Assembly (NCBI RefSeq): GCF_014268445.2
Contig: NZ_CP077089.1
Coordinates: 4,519,501 to 4,583,500 of the forward strand
Direction: 5' to 3'
DNA length: 64,000 nt
Source of the DNA: Pseudomonas tensinigenes
GTDB taxonomy: Bacteria > Pseudomonadota > Gammaproteobacteria > Pseudomonadales > Pseudomonadaceae
Position 1 is the stretch's first letter. Every line of letters starts with the position of its first letter. Below the pieces are notes generated by a model. It saw only the letters and a program-made list of their open reading frames with translations, was not told the DNA's origin and made no database searches. Shown here piece by piece: positions 8,649 through 18,049 of this stretch. Position numbers and translations under genes: made by a program.

Positions 8649-11530
8649 GACAGCATCTCACCCGCCAACAGGCCCGGGGTTTTCAAGGAAGGTTTTGGCA
8701 GACTCGGTGCAGGCAGACTCGGCAATTTGCCCGCCTTGCTCGCCGCCCCAAGAATCCCCGACGCACTCGGCAATGCCGCACTCGCCAGCTTCGGCAACCC
8801 AGCCACCCCGCCCTGCACCACGCCTTTCACTTGCTGCGCCGTCTGCATCGCACTCATCCCTGTTTGCGCCATGTCCTTGCCTTTCTCCAACATGTCCCAG
8901 CTCTTGCTCGGCAACACCTGCGCGACCATCGCCTGCACCTGACTCGGCACATCCTCGGCCCCTGGTGGATTCAAAGGCCACTCCGGCTTGCCGATGTAAC
9001 TGCCATCGCTCCAGGTGTCCGCCGGATCCTTGCCGAACAATACGCGCGCCGGACCCGGTGCAGCCCCGGCGACGCTGGCAAAACCCTTGCCGTCGAGCTT
9101 GCCTTTGATGCTTTTGCCCAGCGCATCGATGACTTCGTAATCACCTTCCTTTATGCCCTGACGCCCGGCGTACTGGTTGAACAATTCCAGATTGCCCTTG
9201 CCCGGTTTCGGCGGTTCCGGGAACACCCCGGCCAGACTTTTCGCGCCGGTGTAGGCGAAATTCGCCGCGTGTGCGGTGTACGGGCCGCTGGTGGCGTGGG
9301 TGATGCCGCCGGCGTTGTAGGTGGTGGCGCTGCCGCCGCCCTGGATCACCAGTTCGGTTTTCGCGGTGATGGTGATGCGATCGGCGTTGGCGGTGATGTT
9401 GAGTTTGGCCAGCAGGTTGATGCTGTCCTTCAGTGCGCGCACGTCGATGTCGCCGGACGCTGCGACCAGCCGCCAACCCATGCTTTGCACGAACAGGCGC
9501 ATGCCACGGCTGGCACTGGCAAGCAGGCGTTTGCCGATCGACAGGCTGGTGTGGCCGGTGCTGCTCAGCGCTAAGTGTTCGCCGGTGGCGATGTGGCTGG
9601 AGCGCGGCGTGGTCAGGGCGATGCCGGCGGGACTTGCCAATACCAGATGCGGCTCGGTGAACTCGGGGAATTCGTTGGCGGTGAGGTTCGCCGGACCGCT
9701 GCCGAGTACGCCTTGATGCTGGGCGTGCAGCGCTTTGGCGACGTCGTCCTGATCGCCGGCCTCTTGGGCCTGAAGCTCTTTGGCCTGAACGGCAAAACCG
9801 TCCTGCTGATCGCTGGCGGTGGCGAGGCGTTCGGCGGTTTCCGGCAGATCCTTGTGATGTTTCGACTCGTTCGGACGCGGCTCAGTGGTGATCAGCAAAC
9901 CGGCGGCGGCACGCACTGCGCCGTGGCGGTCGGTGCGTAACTCAAAACCTTCACCACGCGGCTGCCCACCGCTCGGTCGCGGGTGAGTCAGATAACCGAG
10001 GTTAATCGCACTCGCACCGTGGTCGCTGCGCAGCGCGATGCTGATCTCGCTGGTGGTGTCGTCGATGCGTAATTCGTTGGCGCGGCTGCCCTTGTATTCC
10101 TTGCTCTTGACCGTCGCCAGCGTCTTGAAATCCGGCAGTTTATACGGCGGCAGATTGGCGCCGTGGTACAGGCAACCGGTGATCAGCGGCTGGTCGGGAT
10201 CGCCTTCGAGGAAGGTGATCAACACCTCCATGCCGACCCGTGGAATGTTGATCGAACCGAAGGTTTCCGCCGCCCAGCTCGACGCGACGCGCATCCAGCA
10301 ACTGGTCATGTCGTCGTGCTTGCCTTCGCGGTCCCAGAAGAACTGCACCTTCACCCGGCCGTACTGGTCGCAGTAAATCTCTTCACCCTCGGGGCCGCAG
10401 ACCACCGCGCTCTGGGTGCCGAGGACTTTTGGTTTCGGGTGATCAAGCGGCGGACGGTACGGCACGTCCCACGGAATGGCGCTGAAGCGGTTGCGGTAGC
10501 CCTGGTGGAAATCGTCTTTGTTGTCGGTGGTGTCGCTGGTCACCGACTCTTCCAGTACCTGCGGCTGTTTGCCTTCGTGGAAGATTTCGGTGAGCAGCCA
10601 GAGGTCATTCCACGTCGGGTTGGCGTGGTCGGTCAGGGCGAGGAAATGCCCGCTGACCAGGATCGGCTGATCGCTGTTGCCTTCGGCCAGACGATAGTCG
10701 CTGCGATGACGTTCCAGTGCGCGATTGGCCAGGTGTTTGCCACGCTCGCGATCGACGAAACGGCCCGGGTAATCGTAGTCTTCGAGGTCCGGTTGCGCGC
10801 TGCTTTTGGCATCGCTTTCCAGCTCGATCTTCGGTTTGACGAAGTCGTAATCGCGGCGTGTCGTGCGGCTGGTGCGGGTGGCCAGACGCAGGCCGAAGCG
10901 CTTGACCACCGGTTTGTCGGCGACCAGTCCGGAGTCCTGCTGATAGGCCACCGGCGCAAGTTTCGGGAACACCGTCTGGTCATCGCCGAAGGTCAGTTTG
11001 TGGCCGCTCGACGTGTGCTGGAAGTGGTAGTGAATCCCCTCCTCTTCGCACAGGCGCTGGATGAAATCCAGGTCCGATTCGTCGTACTGCACACAGTAAA
11101 TGCGCTCGGGATAAATCGCGCTGAGCTGGAAGTGGTAATCGCTGGCAAGGATGCCGTGTTCTTCCAGTACCTGGCTGATGATCTGCTGCACGGTCATCTG
11201 CTGGAAAATGCGCTGGTTGACCCGGTGCGCGAGGTACGCCAGTTGCGGGCGCAGGGAGATTTTGTAGCGGGTCAGGCGCTTGCCCGCCTCGCCCTGGGCG
11301 ATGCTGTAGACCAGCCCGTGGATGCCCGTGCCGGTTGGCGACAGCTGAAGAAACGCCAGTTTGTGCAGCACGCTTTCGAGGTTGATCGAGGCCTTTTCGC
11401 TGACCAGTTCCAGCTCGAATTCGAACGGCGTGTTGAGTGCCTCGCGACCGGTGAACGACAGCACTTGAAAGTCGCTGTCGATGCCATCGACGGTCAGATT
11501 GAAATGAGGCTGGTTGGCCGGTGAGAACAT
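8645..11530 (-). CDS. vgrG: VgrG spike protein (T6SS), linked to hcp and rhs
   Basis: About 961 residues from ATG 11530, chosen because GAGGAAC lies just upstream; a longer frame starting at 11563 has no such site. The N-terminal 370 residues are the gp27-like (Phage_GPD) part, with QRLCEEEGIHYHFQH. An OB-fold/gp5-like region follows near 375-450 (EEIYCDQYGRVKVQFFWDRE, then IPRVGMEVLITFLEGDPDQP). Repetitive DUF2345 sequence runs to about 790. The C-terminal extension of some 160 residues is rich in Gly, Pro and Ala and may dock the Rhs effector, since no separate PAAR gene or adaptor is present. The spike caps the Hcp tube and carries cargo out of the cell. It overlaps rhs by four bases. Confidence 0.95.
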   Translation of the reverse strand: MFSPANQPHFNLTVDGIDSDFQVLSFTGREALNTPFEFELELVSEKASINLESVLHKLAFLQLSPTGTGIHGLVYSIAQGEAGKRLTRYKISLRPQLAYLAHRVNQRIFQQMTVQQIISQVLEEHGILASDYHFQLSAIYPERIYCVQYDESDLDFIQRLCEEEGIHYHFQHTSSGHKLTFGDDQTVFPKLAPVAYQQDSGLVADKPVVKRFGLRLATRTSRTTRRDYDFVKPKIELESDAKSSAQPDLEDYDYPGRFVDRERGKHLANRALERHRSDYRLAEGNSDQPILVSGHFLALTDHANPTWNDLWLLTEIFHEGKQPQVLEESVTSDTTDNKDDFHQGYRNRFSAIPWDVPYRPPLDHPKPKVLGTQSAVVCGPEGEEIYCDQYGRVKVQFFWDREGKHDDMTSCWMRVASSWAAETFGSINIPRVGMEVLITFLEGDPDQPLITGCLYHGANLPPYKLPDFKTLATVKSKEYKGSRANELRIDDTTSEISIALRSDHGASAINLGYLTHPRPSGGQPRGEGFELRTDRHGAVRAAAGLLITTEPRPNESKHHKDLPETAERLATASDQQDGFAVQAKELQAQEAGDQDDVAKALHAQHQGVLGSGPANLTANEFPEFTEPHLVLASPAGIALTTPRSSHIATGEHLALSSTGHTSLSIGKRLLASASRGMRLFVQSMGWRLVAASGDIDVRALKDSINLLAKLNITANADRITITAKTELVIQGGGSATTYNAGGITHATSGPYTAHAANFAYTGAKSLAGVFPEPPKPGKGNLELFNQYAGRQGIKEGDYEVIDALGKSIKGKLDGKGFASVAGAAPGPARVLFGKDPADTWSDGSYIGKPEWPLNPPGAEDVPSQVQAMVAQVLPSKSWDMLEKGKDMAQTGMSAMQTAQQVKGVVQGGVAGLPKLASAALPSASGILGAASKAGKLPSLPAPSLPKPSLKTPGLLAGEMLS

Positions 11531-11607
11531 CCCTTGTTCCTCGCACAATGCTGCGACGCGCAACAGCCCTCAAGGGGCTATTGGCAAAAAATTCTTTAGA
11601 AGTGAAT

Positions 11608-11638
11608 CCGCCCCGACCAGTCATGCCGATCGGGGCGG
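11608..11638 (-). terminator. Hairpin between hcp and vgrG
   Basis: CCGCCCCGA and TCGGGGCGG form a nine-base-pair stem with a 13-base loop. On the minus strand it stands 18 bases after the hcp stop and is followed, some 15 bases on, by a run of six T. It may attenuate rather than fully stop transcription into vgrG, which would fit a higher need for Hcp than for VgrG. Confidence 0.6.
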
Positions 11639-11656
11639 TACAACCATCAGCCGCGA

Positions 11657-12172
11657 TTAAACGACTGGAGCACGCCAGTCATCGGAACCCGAAGTACCGG
11701 AGACTTCGTGGGTCCAGGTGATTTTGCGGTAGGTGAACTGCACTTCTTCCAGGTGGGTGAAGTGCGCGTTGCCTGGATCCTGGCAGTTGTGCATTTTGTT
11801 GTTGATGGCGACGATGATCGCGTCTTCCAGTTTGGTGGTGTAGTAGTGCTCTTGGGTACCTTGAGCAGAAGTACGGAACCACTGGATAACGATTTCGCTC
11901 ATGCGCTCGCCGGAAGTCAGCGCCGCTTGCAGCAGAGGCGAAGCCTTGTCGTAGACCTTGGTGATCACCACTGGCTTGTGCACGCGCTGACCGGTTGGCT
12001 GACCGGACTGTGGGTCACGCGGGATGATTACGTCGTGGGTGAAAGCCTGCACCATGACCTGGTCTTCGTGGCCTTCCTGGTAGGTGTTGCCTACGGAGTC
12101 AGCGGTGAAAGCGCCTGCAGTGATCAGGCCTTGTTTTTCGCCGGTAACCGACATGTACGCTGGTGTTGCCAT
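11657..12172 (-). CDS. hcp: Hcp tube protein (T6SS)
   Basis: 172 residues from ATG 12172, preceded by AAGGAGAG. The sequence has the Hcp/Tss D signature: MATPAYMSVTGEKQG at the start, AFTHDVIIPRDPQSGQPTGQ, then HKPVVITKVYDKASPLL and a C-terminal FTYRKITWTHEVSGTSGSDDW. This is the normal length for the Hcp2/EvpC class. Hcp hexamers stack into the tube expelled by the T6SS and can chaperone small effectors. No other T6SS structural genes are in the window, so this is an auxiliary hcp-vgrG-rhs cluster relying on a main apparatus elsewhere. The upstream region carries three identical palindromes (see 12343-12465). Confidence 0.97.
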   Translation of the reverse strand: MATPAYMSVTGEKQGLITAGAFTADSVGNTYQEGHEDQVMVQAFTHDVIIPRDPQSGQPTGQRVHKPVVITKVYDKASPLLQAALTSGERMSEIVIQWFRTSAQGTQEHYYTTKLEDAIIVAINNKMHNCQDPGNAHFTHLEEVQFTYRKITWTHEVSGTSGSDDWRAPVV

Positions 12173-12342
12173 GGGGTGCTCTCCTTGCTTGAAAGACATA
12201 CCTCTCAGGCACCATTGCCTGAAAAGGATGGCTATGCGCCATCAAAGTTCATGCCAGCTTTTATGCAACCCATACAGATCAAGGCCCCGAGCTCATCGAC
12301 TGATCTTTTCCTGTGATCAAGCCAATGAAAAACAAGGGAAAG

Positions 12343-12465
12343 TGCGCAACTTCTTGCGCAGTGGTGTGCAAGAAGTTGCGCACTTGGCTGAAGGGCACGA
12401 GCTACGCGGCCTGTAGAAACTTACCCGGGTGAAAACTGGTAAGGCACTGCGCAACTTCTTGCGCA
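12343..12465. promoter_or_regulatory. Three copies of a TGCGCAA-CTTC-TTGCGCA palindrome
   Basis: TGCGCAACTTCTTGCGCA occurs at 12343-12360 and 12448-12465. A near-copy on the other strand lies at 12367-12382. Each full copy is itself an inverted repeat (TGCGCAA with TTGCGCA around CTTC), and copies one and two together form a larger hairpin. They lie between the divergent hcp and aldo/keto reductase genes. They could be operators for a dimeric regulator, part of a repeat element or a terminator-like structure. The remainder of this 478-base intergenic region holds a REP-like pair (12500-12582) and no gene that I can see. Confidence 0.5.
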
Positions 12466-12499
12466 CTTGCCCGTGGATGGATAAAGAAGAGCGCCAGAT

Positions 12500-12582
12500 C
12501 AAAAGATCGCAGCCTTCGGCAGCTCCTACATGGGAAACCGGTACCCATAAGGAAAGCGCTGCCGAAGGCCGCGATCTCTTTG
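12500..12582. repeat. REP-like inverted pair, GATCGCAGCC type
   Basis: The left half reads GATCGCAGCCTTCGGCAGCT and the right half is its inverse (GCCGAAGGCCGCGATC). The same element recurs at 33186-33288 and, as a fragment, near 43345-43375, so it is a dispersed intergenic repeat of this genome. Confidence 0.75.
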
Positions 12583-12650
12583 CTTTTTGAACCCCTGAGC
12601 TATCCTGCTGCCCACTAAAAGGTACCGACACATTCAGCAAGGAGGTTTGC

Positions 12651-13472
12651 ATGCGTACCCTCGAACTGGCCGGCGTCCAGGTTCCGATCATTGGCCAAGG
12701 CACCTGGCGCATGGGCGAAGACCGCTCGGCGCACAAGCGTGAAGTGGCGGCGCTGCGCACGGGGATCGAGCTGGGCATGACCCTGATCGACACGGCGGAA
12801 ATGTACGCCGAGGGCGGTGCCGAAAGCTTGGTTGGCGAGGCCATCGCCGGCCTGCGCGATCAGGTGTTTCTGGTGAGCAAGGTCTACCCGCACAACGCCA
12901 GCCGCAAAGGTATCCCGCAGGCCTGCGAGCGCAGTCTGCGCCGGCTCGACACCGATTACATCGACCTCTATCTGTTGCATTGGCGCGGCCAGTATCCGCT
13001 GGAAGAAACCGTCGAGGCCTTCGAACGCCTGCGCGAGGACGGCAAGATCGGCCGCTGGGGTGTGTCGAATTTCGATGTCGACGATCTCGAAGAACTCTCC
13101 AGTTCCGTCTGCGCGACCAATCAGGTGCTCTACAACCTCGAAGAGCGCGGTATCGAATTCGACCTGCTGCCGTGGTGCCAACACCAGCGCATGCCGCTGA
13201 TGGCCTACTGTCCGATTGGCCAGGGCGGCGCGATGCTGGCTGAACCGGTGCTGAATGAGATTGCCGCTCGTCATGGTGTAACCCCCGCGCAGGTTTCGCT
13301 GGCGTGGATTCTGCGTCAGGATGGTGTGATTGCGATTCCCAAGGCTGTGCGGCCGGAACACGTGCAACTCAATGCACAAGCCGCGCAACTGCAACTGGAG
13401 GCCGGGGATCTGGCGGCGCTGGACCAGGCGTTTCAAGCGCCACAACGCAAGCAGCGGCTGGCCATGGTTTGA
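12651..13472 (+). CDS. Aldo/keto reductase
   Basis: A 273-residue NADPH-dependent oxidoreductase of the aldo/keto reductase family, a single cytosolic TIM barrel. The catalytic tetrad is visible: Asp47 and Tyr52 (LIDTAEMY), Lys77 (FLVSKVYP) and His110 (YLLHW). The GVSNF box of the family follows at about 135, and IPKAVRPEHV near the end contributes to cofactor binding. An excellent AAGGAGGT lies just before ATG 12651. The length is normal for short AKRs of the YtbE/2,5-diketogluconate reductase-like group. The substrate cannot be told from the sequence. The DUF1810 gene follows after 25 bases and is probably co-transcribed. Confidence 0.9.
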   Translation: MRTLELAGVQVPIIGQGTWRMGEDRSAHKREVAALRTGIELGMTLIDTAEMYAEGGAESLVGEAIAGLRDQVFLVSKVYPHNASRKGIPQACERSLRRLDTDYIDLYLLHWRGQYPLEETVEAFERLREDGKIGRWGVSNFDVDDLEELSSSVCATNQVLYNLEERGIEFDLLPWCQHQRMPLMAYCPIGQGGAMLAEPVLNEIAARHGVTPAQVSLAWILRQDGVIAIPKAVRPEHVQLNAQAAQLQLEAGDLAALDQAFQAPQRKQRLAMV

Positions 13473-13497
13473 GCCAGCGGCTGGCGAGGGCTTCGCG

Positions 13498-13968
13498 ATG
13501 AGAAGCACTGATCAGTACGACCCGTTCAACCTGCAACGTTTTGTCCAGGCCCAGGATTCGGTATTCGAGCGCGTGCAACGCGAACTCGATGAGGGCCGCA
13601 AGCGCAGCCACTGGATGTGGTTTGTCTTCCCGCAGTTCGCCGGTCTGGGCGGCAGTGAAATGTCCCGGCGCTTCGCCATCGGTTCGGCCGAGGAAGCCCG
13701 GGCGTATCTGGCTCACGAGCTGCTCGGCGCACGCCTGCGTACTTGCACGCAATTAGTGCTGAAGGTGCAACAGCGCTCGATCGCGGAGATATTCGGCCAT
13801 CCCGATGACCTGAAATTCCATTCATCGATGACGCTGTTTGCTCAGTTTTGCGCTGAAGACAGCGTGTTCAATCAGGCGTTGGAACGCTACTTCCACGGTA
13901 TTCTCGACGAGTGGACGCTGCAATTGCTCGACTCAAAACAGGCCCAACTGCCCCCCGATCAGGGTTGA
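13498..13968 (+). CDS. DUF1810 family protein
   Basis: 156 residues from ATG 13498, with GAGGG upstream. The sequence is typical of DUF1810 (YciI-unrelated, cytosolic, calpastatin-like naming in some databases): [19 protein letters not shown] near the start, [10 protein letters not shown] and an [17 protein letters not shown] box. The function of the family is unknown to me. The frame extends upstream of this ATG, but only this start begins with the family's N-terminus. Its 3' end overlaps the 3' end of the convergent polB by 36 bases, so both stop codons lie inside the neighbour's coding sequence. Confidence 0.88.
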   Translation: MRSTDQYDPFNLQRFVQAQDSVFERVQRELDEGRKRSHWMWFVFPQFAGLGGSEMSRRFAIGSAEEARAYLAHELLGARLRTCTQLVLKVQQRSIAEIFGHPDDLKFHSSMTLFAQFCAEDSVFNQALERYFHGILDEWTLQLLDSKQAQLPPDQG

Positions 13969-16293
13969 GAAATCGTCGTCGACAAACGGCAGAATAGCAT
14001 CCGCCACCGGTTGCAGTTGCCGGGTGATGTAGTGGTCGTAGTCGATGGCGGCGCGGCGCACTTCCAGCGGTTCGGGACCGGCCAGAGTGATGACGTAGCT
14101 GATCCAGCCGCCATTCTGATACTGCCGTGGTCGCCCGTGTTGCGCGTTGTAATCGTCGGCCAGCCGTGCGGCGCGCACGTGGGGCGGTACGTTGCGTTCG
14201 TAATCGTCGAGAGTGCGTCGCAGGCGCTTGCGGTAGACCAGGCGATCGTCGAATTCACCGGCGAGGGTTTTACGCACGTAGTCGCGCACGTAATCCTGAT
14301 ACGGCTTGCGCTGGAAAATCCGCTCGTAGAGCTCCTGCTGGAATTGCCGGGCCAGCAACGACCAGTCGGTGCGCACGGTTTCCAGGCCTTTGTAGACCAT
14401 TTCATCGCTGCCGTCGGCGCGGGTGACGAGGCCGGCATAACGTTTTTTGCTGCCCTCCTCCGCGCCGCGAATGGTCGGCATCAGAAAGCGTTTGTAGTGA
14501 ATTTCGAATTGCAGTTCGAGGGCGCTTTCCAGGCCATATTCATCACGCACATGCTCGCGCCACCAGTCGTTGACGTGCTTGACCAGCGCATGACCGATGG
14601 CCGCCGCCTCTTCCTGCCCATGCGGACGACGCAGCCAGACGAAGGTCGAGTCGGTGTCGCCGTAGATCACCGCGTGGCCCTGATCTTCGATCAGCTTGCG
14701 CGTGCGCAGCATGATCTCGTGACCGCGCAGGGTGATCGATGAGGCCAGCCGCGTATCGAAGAAGCGACAACCGCTGGAACCGAGTACGCCGTAGAAGGCG
14801 TTCATGATGATTTTCAGTGCCTGCGACAGCGGCGCGTTGTGTTCACGTTTGGCAGTCTCCCGACCTTCGGCCACCCGCGAAACGATCGACGGCAGGCAAT
14901 GCCGGGTGCGCGAGAATCGGGCGCCACGGAAACCCGGCACCGAGTCGGCGTCGTCCGGGTGTTGCAGGCCTTCGATCAGGCCGACCGGGTCGATCAGAAA
15001 GGTGCGAATGATCGATGGATAAAGGCTCTTGTAATCGAGAACCAGCACCGACTCATACAGGCCCGGTTGCGAGTCCATGACAAATCCGCCGGGGCTGGCC
15101 TGCGGCGGATTGGTGCCGAGGTTCGGCGCGACAAAACCCTGTCGGTGCATCAACGGCATATACAGATGGGTGAACGCCGCCACCGAGCCGCCGCTGCGGT
15201 CTGCCGGCAAACCGGTGACGCTGGCGCGCTCCAGCAGAAAGGTCAGTAACTCGGTCTTGGCGAAGATCCGCGTGACCAGTTCGCAGTCCTTGAGGTTGTA
15301 CTTGGCCAGCGCCGGTTTGTCCTCGGCGAACATGCGGTTGATTTCGTCCATGCGCTGGTAGGGGTTGTCGATGGACTTGCCTTCGCCGAGCAACGTCTGG
15401 GCGACGTTTTCCAGGCTGAACGACGGGAAACTCCAGGTCGCCGAGCGTAGGGACTCGATACCGTCGATGATCAGCCGCCCCGCCGCCGAAGCGAAGTAGT
15501 GATTGCGGCTGCCGTGTTCGCGCCATTGCATCTCTTCGCCGCCACGGCCGATTTTCAGCGGCACACCGAGGCGCCGTGCGTGTTCGTGGAGGATGCGCAA
15601 ATCGAACTGCACGACGTTCCAGCCGATGATCGCGTCGGGGTCGTGACGGGCGAACCAGTCGTTGAGTTTCTTCAGAATGACCGCGCGTGAGTCGCAGTAT
15701 TCGAGGTCGAAGTCGACGATGCTGTCATCGCCGTTCGGCGCGCCGAGCATGTACACCTGACGCTCGCCGCAACCTTCGAGGGCGATCGAATACAACTCGC
15801 CGGTTTCGGTGGTTTCGATGTCGAGCGAGACCAGGCGCAGCTTCGGTCGATAATCGGGGTCAGATTTGAGCTGGGCGTTGAGCAATACGCCGTCAGCATC
15901 GGGCGTGCCGCTGAACCGCACCGGCGCGGTGATAAAGCGCTCCATCAGATAGCGTTCCGGCGGGCGCACATCGGCTTCGTAGACGTCGACACTGTTGCGG
16001 TTGAGCGCGGTTTCCAGGCGCATCAATTGGCCGTGTTGCTGGCAATACAGACCAAGCACCGGGCGATGCTCGAAATCCTGCAGGGCCAGTGGGCGCAGTT
16101 CGACGTTCTTTTCGTCGTGCAGCAGGCGTTCGGCCGCTTCGCGCTGCTCGGCGGGGATAAACGCCACCGACGGCTGATGCGGCAGGCGCACACGGCGCGG
16201 CCCGGCGTCGGTCGCCAGCCAGAACTCGACTTCGGTGCCGGCCGGAGTATCGCGCCAATGCCGGGTCAGGACGAAGCCCTGCGGTAAATCCAC
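13933..16293 (-). CDS. polB: DNA polymerase II (family B)
   Basis: 786 residues from GTG 16293, where GAGG stands upstream and the protein then starts like E. coli Pol II ([20 protein letters not shown]); the longer frame from 16374 adds unrelated residues. The exonuclease I motif is [11 protein letters not shown], the polymerase A motif [11 protein letters not shown] and the C motif [11 protein letters not shown], all intact. Pol II is a proofreading repair and translesion polymerase, normally induced by DNA damage through LexA. I did not find a clear LexA box in the short upstream region. It is transcribed away from the CBS protein gene and converges with the DUF1810 gene, which it overlaps. 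Confidence 0.96.
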   Translation of the reverse strand: MDLPQGFVLTRHWRDTPAGTEVEFWLATDAGPRRVRLPHQPSVAFIPAEQREAAERLLHDEKNVELRPLALQDFEHRPVLGLYCQQHGQLMRLETALNRNSVDVYEADVRPPERYLMERFITAPVRFSGTPDADGVLLNAQLKSDPDYRPKLRLVSLDIETTETGELYSIALEGCGERQVYMLGAPNGDDSIVDFDLEYCDSRAVILKKLNDWFARHDPDAIIGWNVVQFDLRILHEHARRLGVPLKIGRGGEEMQWREHGSRNHYFASAAGRLIIDGIESLRSATWSFPSFSLENVAQTLLGEGKSIDNPYQRMDEINRMFAEDKPALAKYNLKDCELVTRIFAKTELLTFLLERASVTGLPADRSGGSVAAFTHLYMPLMHRQGFVAPNLGTNPPQASPGGFVMDSQPGLYESVLVLDYKSLYPSIIRTFLIDPVGLIEGLQHPDDADSVPGFRGARFSRTRHCLPSIVSRVAEGRETAKREHNAPLSQALKIIMNAFYGVLGSSGCRFFDTRLASSITLRGHEIMLRTRKLIEDQGHAVIYGDTDSTFVWLRRPHGQEEAAAIGHALVKHVNDWWREHVRDEYGLESALELQFEIHYKRFLMPTIRGAEEGSKKRYAGLVTRADGSDEMVYKGLETVRTDWSLLARQFQQELYERIFQRKPYQDYVRDYVRKTLAGEFDDRLVYRKRLRRTLDDYERNVPPHVRAARLADDYNAQHGRPRQYQNGGWISYVITLAGPEPLEVRRAAIDYDHYITRQLQPVADAILPFVDDDFSTLIGGQLGLF

Positions 16294-16491
16294 CACTGCA
16301 ACCTCAGGAATTGAATCAGAGAGGCATTCTACGCGGCATTGCCTGGGATGACCCTGACGATAAATCGGCGCCAACCACGGAAAAAACCGGCAAATGACGT
16401 TTTTTGCGTGTTATCTGCCGCTTTGCCACCTTGCCCTGCGCGCTTGCGTCTACGATGCTTGGATAACAACGACAACACCTGAGTAACCACC

Positions 16492-16932
16492 ATGAAGACC
16501 GTCGCCCAACTGCTCAAGCTCAAAGATCAGAAGAATCAGGAAGTGCACCAGATCAAACCCGATCACATGGTGCTCGAAGCGCTGATGAAGATGGCCGAGA
16601 AAAACGTCGGCGCCTTGCTGGTGGTCGAAGACGAAAAAGTGGTCGGCATCATCAGCGAACGCGATTACGCGCGCAAACTGGTGCTGCATGGCCGCTCATC
16701 CGTGGGCACACCGGTGCGCGACATCATGGTGGCGAACGTGATCACCGTCGACACCCATCAAACCGTCGACACCTGCCTGGGCATCATGTCGGACAAACGC
16801 CTGCGCCACTTGCCGGTGGTCGAGAACGGCAAGTTGATCGGTTTGCTGTCGATCGGCGACCTGGTCAAGGAAGCGATTGCCGAGCAGGCGGAGCTGATCA
16901 AACAGCTGGAACAGTACATTCGCGGGGAATAA
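16492..16932 (+). CDS. Two-CBS-domain protein
   Basis: A 146-residue soluble protein made almost entirely of a tandem pair of CBS motifs: the first about residues 16-72 (GALLVVEDEKVVGIISERDY), the second about 80-135 (LRHLPVVENGKLIGLLSIGD). CBS pairs bind adenine nucleotides or related ligands and act as energy sensors, but no effector domain is attached, so the target is unknown. It ends with a short acidic helix. It is divergent from polB, with some 200 bases between, and a REP pair follows the stop. Its likely regulation cannot be read from the sequence. Confidence 0.9.
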   Translation: MKTVAQLLKLKDQKNQEVHQIKPDHMVLEALMKMAEKNVGALLVVEDEKVVGIISERDYARKLVLHGRSSVGTPVRDIMVANVITVDTHQTVDTCLGIMSDKRLRHLPVVENGKLIGLLSIGDLVKEAIAEQAELIKQLEQYIRGE

Positions 16933-16956
16933 ATCCCTCAACACCCCCCCAATCCC

Positions 16957-17045
16957 CTGTGGGAGCGAGCCTGCTCGCGAAAGCGGTCTGTCAGTAAAAA
17001 TGCTGCGACTGACAAGACGCTTTCGCGAGCAGGCTCGCTCCCACA
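16957..17045. repeat. REP inverted pair, GAGCCTGCTCGCGAA type
   Basis: GTGGGAGCGAGCCTGCTCGC and its inverse are separated by about 35 bases. It lies between the convergent CBS and GST genes, and is the first of nine such pairs in the window. Confidence 0.95.
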
Positions 17046-17063
17046 TTTGGTTTTGTGGTGAAT

Positions 17064-17687
17064 TCAGGACGGCCAATGCCGGGCAAACACCGGCGCCAGC
17101 ACTGGATGCCGGTCTATCCGCTGCAACCACGCATAAAACCCCGGCCGCGTCTGGCGCAAATGCTCGCGGCTGCCCGCCCAGCGCGTCACTACTGCCGCGA
17201 GCACATCCAGCGCCCCCGGCGTTTCGTCATCCAGATACAGCTCGGCAGAAAACTGGTCGGCGAACACCTCCCAACTCCAGTGCAAACGCTCGCGCGCACC
17301 GGCCACCAGGTTCTGCCGCGAGGCTTCGTCAGGCATCAGCAGCCAGCGCTCCGGATAATCAATGACGCCGATCGCTGCGTAGCAATTGCTGACGATGTAG
17401 ACCAGGCCGCGAATCGCCTGATCACGATCATTCGGCTTGGCGGGCAGCAGGCCGGACTTGGGAAACGTCAGGCCCAGATGAATCAGGATCGCCGCGCTTT
17501 CGGTGATGGCGCTGCCGTCGGGCAGTTGCAAGGTCGGTATCTGCTTGAGTGGATTGAGCTGGGCCAGCGCCTCGGCGGCTTCGGTGCTGGCTTCGATATC
17601 AATGAAACGGTAAGCGATCTGGCACAGCTCCAGCGCCGCTTCGATGGCGGCGGCGCCTGAGTTTCTGTGCCCGTAGAGCTGGTACAT
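17064..17687 (-). CDS. Glutathione S-transferase family protein
   Basis: 208 residues from ATG 17687 (MYQLYGHRNSGAAAIEAALE), preceded by a GGGGGGA; the longer frame from 17840 adds a tail not seen in this family. The N-terminal thioredoxin-like half holds the GSH-binding features LKQIPTLQLPDG and AITESAAILIHL (about residues 52-75), and the C-terminal half is all helical. A Ser/Asn near position 9-10 stands in the place of the catalytic residue. The substrate is unknown. The gene stands alone, converging with the CBS gene across a REP pair. Confidence 0.88.
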   Translation of the reverse strand: MYQLYGHRNSGAAAIEAALELCQIAYRFIDIEASTEAAEALAQLNPLKQIPTLQLPDGSAITESAAILIHLGLTFPKSGLLPAKPNDRDQAIRGLVYIVSNCYAAIGVIDYPERWLLMPDEASRQNLVAGARERLHWSWEVFADQFSAELYLDDETPGALDVLAAVVTRWAGSREHLRQTRPGFYAWLQRIDRHPVLAPVFARHWPS

Positions 17688-17941
17688 ATCCAATCCCCCC
17701 GAAAAGACCATTGCCACAGGGTAGATGGCTGTAGCGCGGGTGTAGAAATAATCTGCCTGTGTATCGGTTTTGGCACGGTTTTCCCATGCACTCGCGACTG
17801 GCGAATTCAAACCTCGCAAAACAGCGCTGGCGGTGCCCATCCCGCACCAAGAGCAATCATCGAACGCTATCCGCGTTCTTGTAAGGTGCGATACCGAACC
17901 AAAAGTTCGCGTATCCGAGCTGGCAACAAGGAGTTCACCGC

Positions 17942-18049
17942 GTGAATCTTCAAACGCTCTGCCGCATCAACCTCTGCTCACCTCTTTGTGCACAACGCCG
18001 AGTTCATTCGAACAGTCCCGGCGACCAACGCCTTTACTTTATTACCTGA
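17942..18049 (+). CDS. Candidate 35-residue cysteine-containing leader peptide
   Basis: A small frame with a strong AAGGAG eight bases before GTG 17942. The peptide starts MNLQTLCRINLCSPLCAQRR and ends QRLYFIT, with cysteines at 7, 12 and 16. No similar gene is known to me. It lies about 750 bases before tonB in a 1.1-kb gene-free stretch, and its composition does not demand coding. If translated it could be a leader peptide sensing cysteine or arginine supply. This is a hypothesis resting on the ribosome binding site and the three cysteine codons. Confidence 0.35.
   Translation: MNLQTLCRINLCSPLCAQRRVHSNSPGDQRLYFIT

Noticed and set aside
10163..11524. A 453-codon plus-strand frame inside the first vgrG
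   Set aside because: It is antisense to a complete, recognisable VgrG with good start and coupling, and has no recognisable domain.
16957..17045. REP pairs as rho-independent terminators or insertion sequence ends
   Set aside because: They lack T-runs and transposase genes, and recur at nine intergenic sites in the window in both orientations; they are dispersed repeats.
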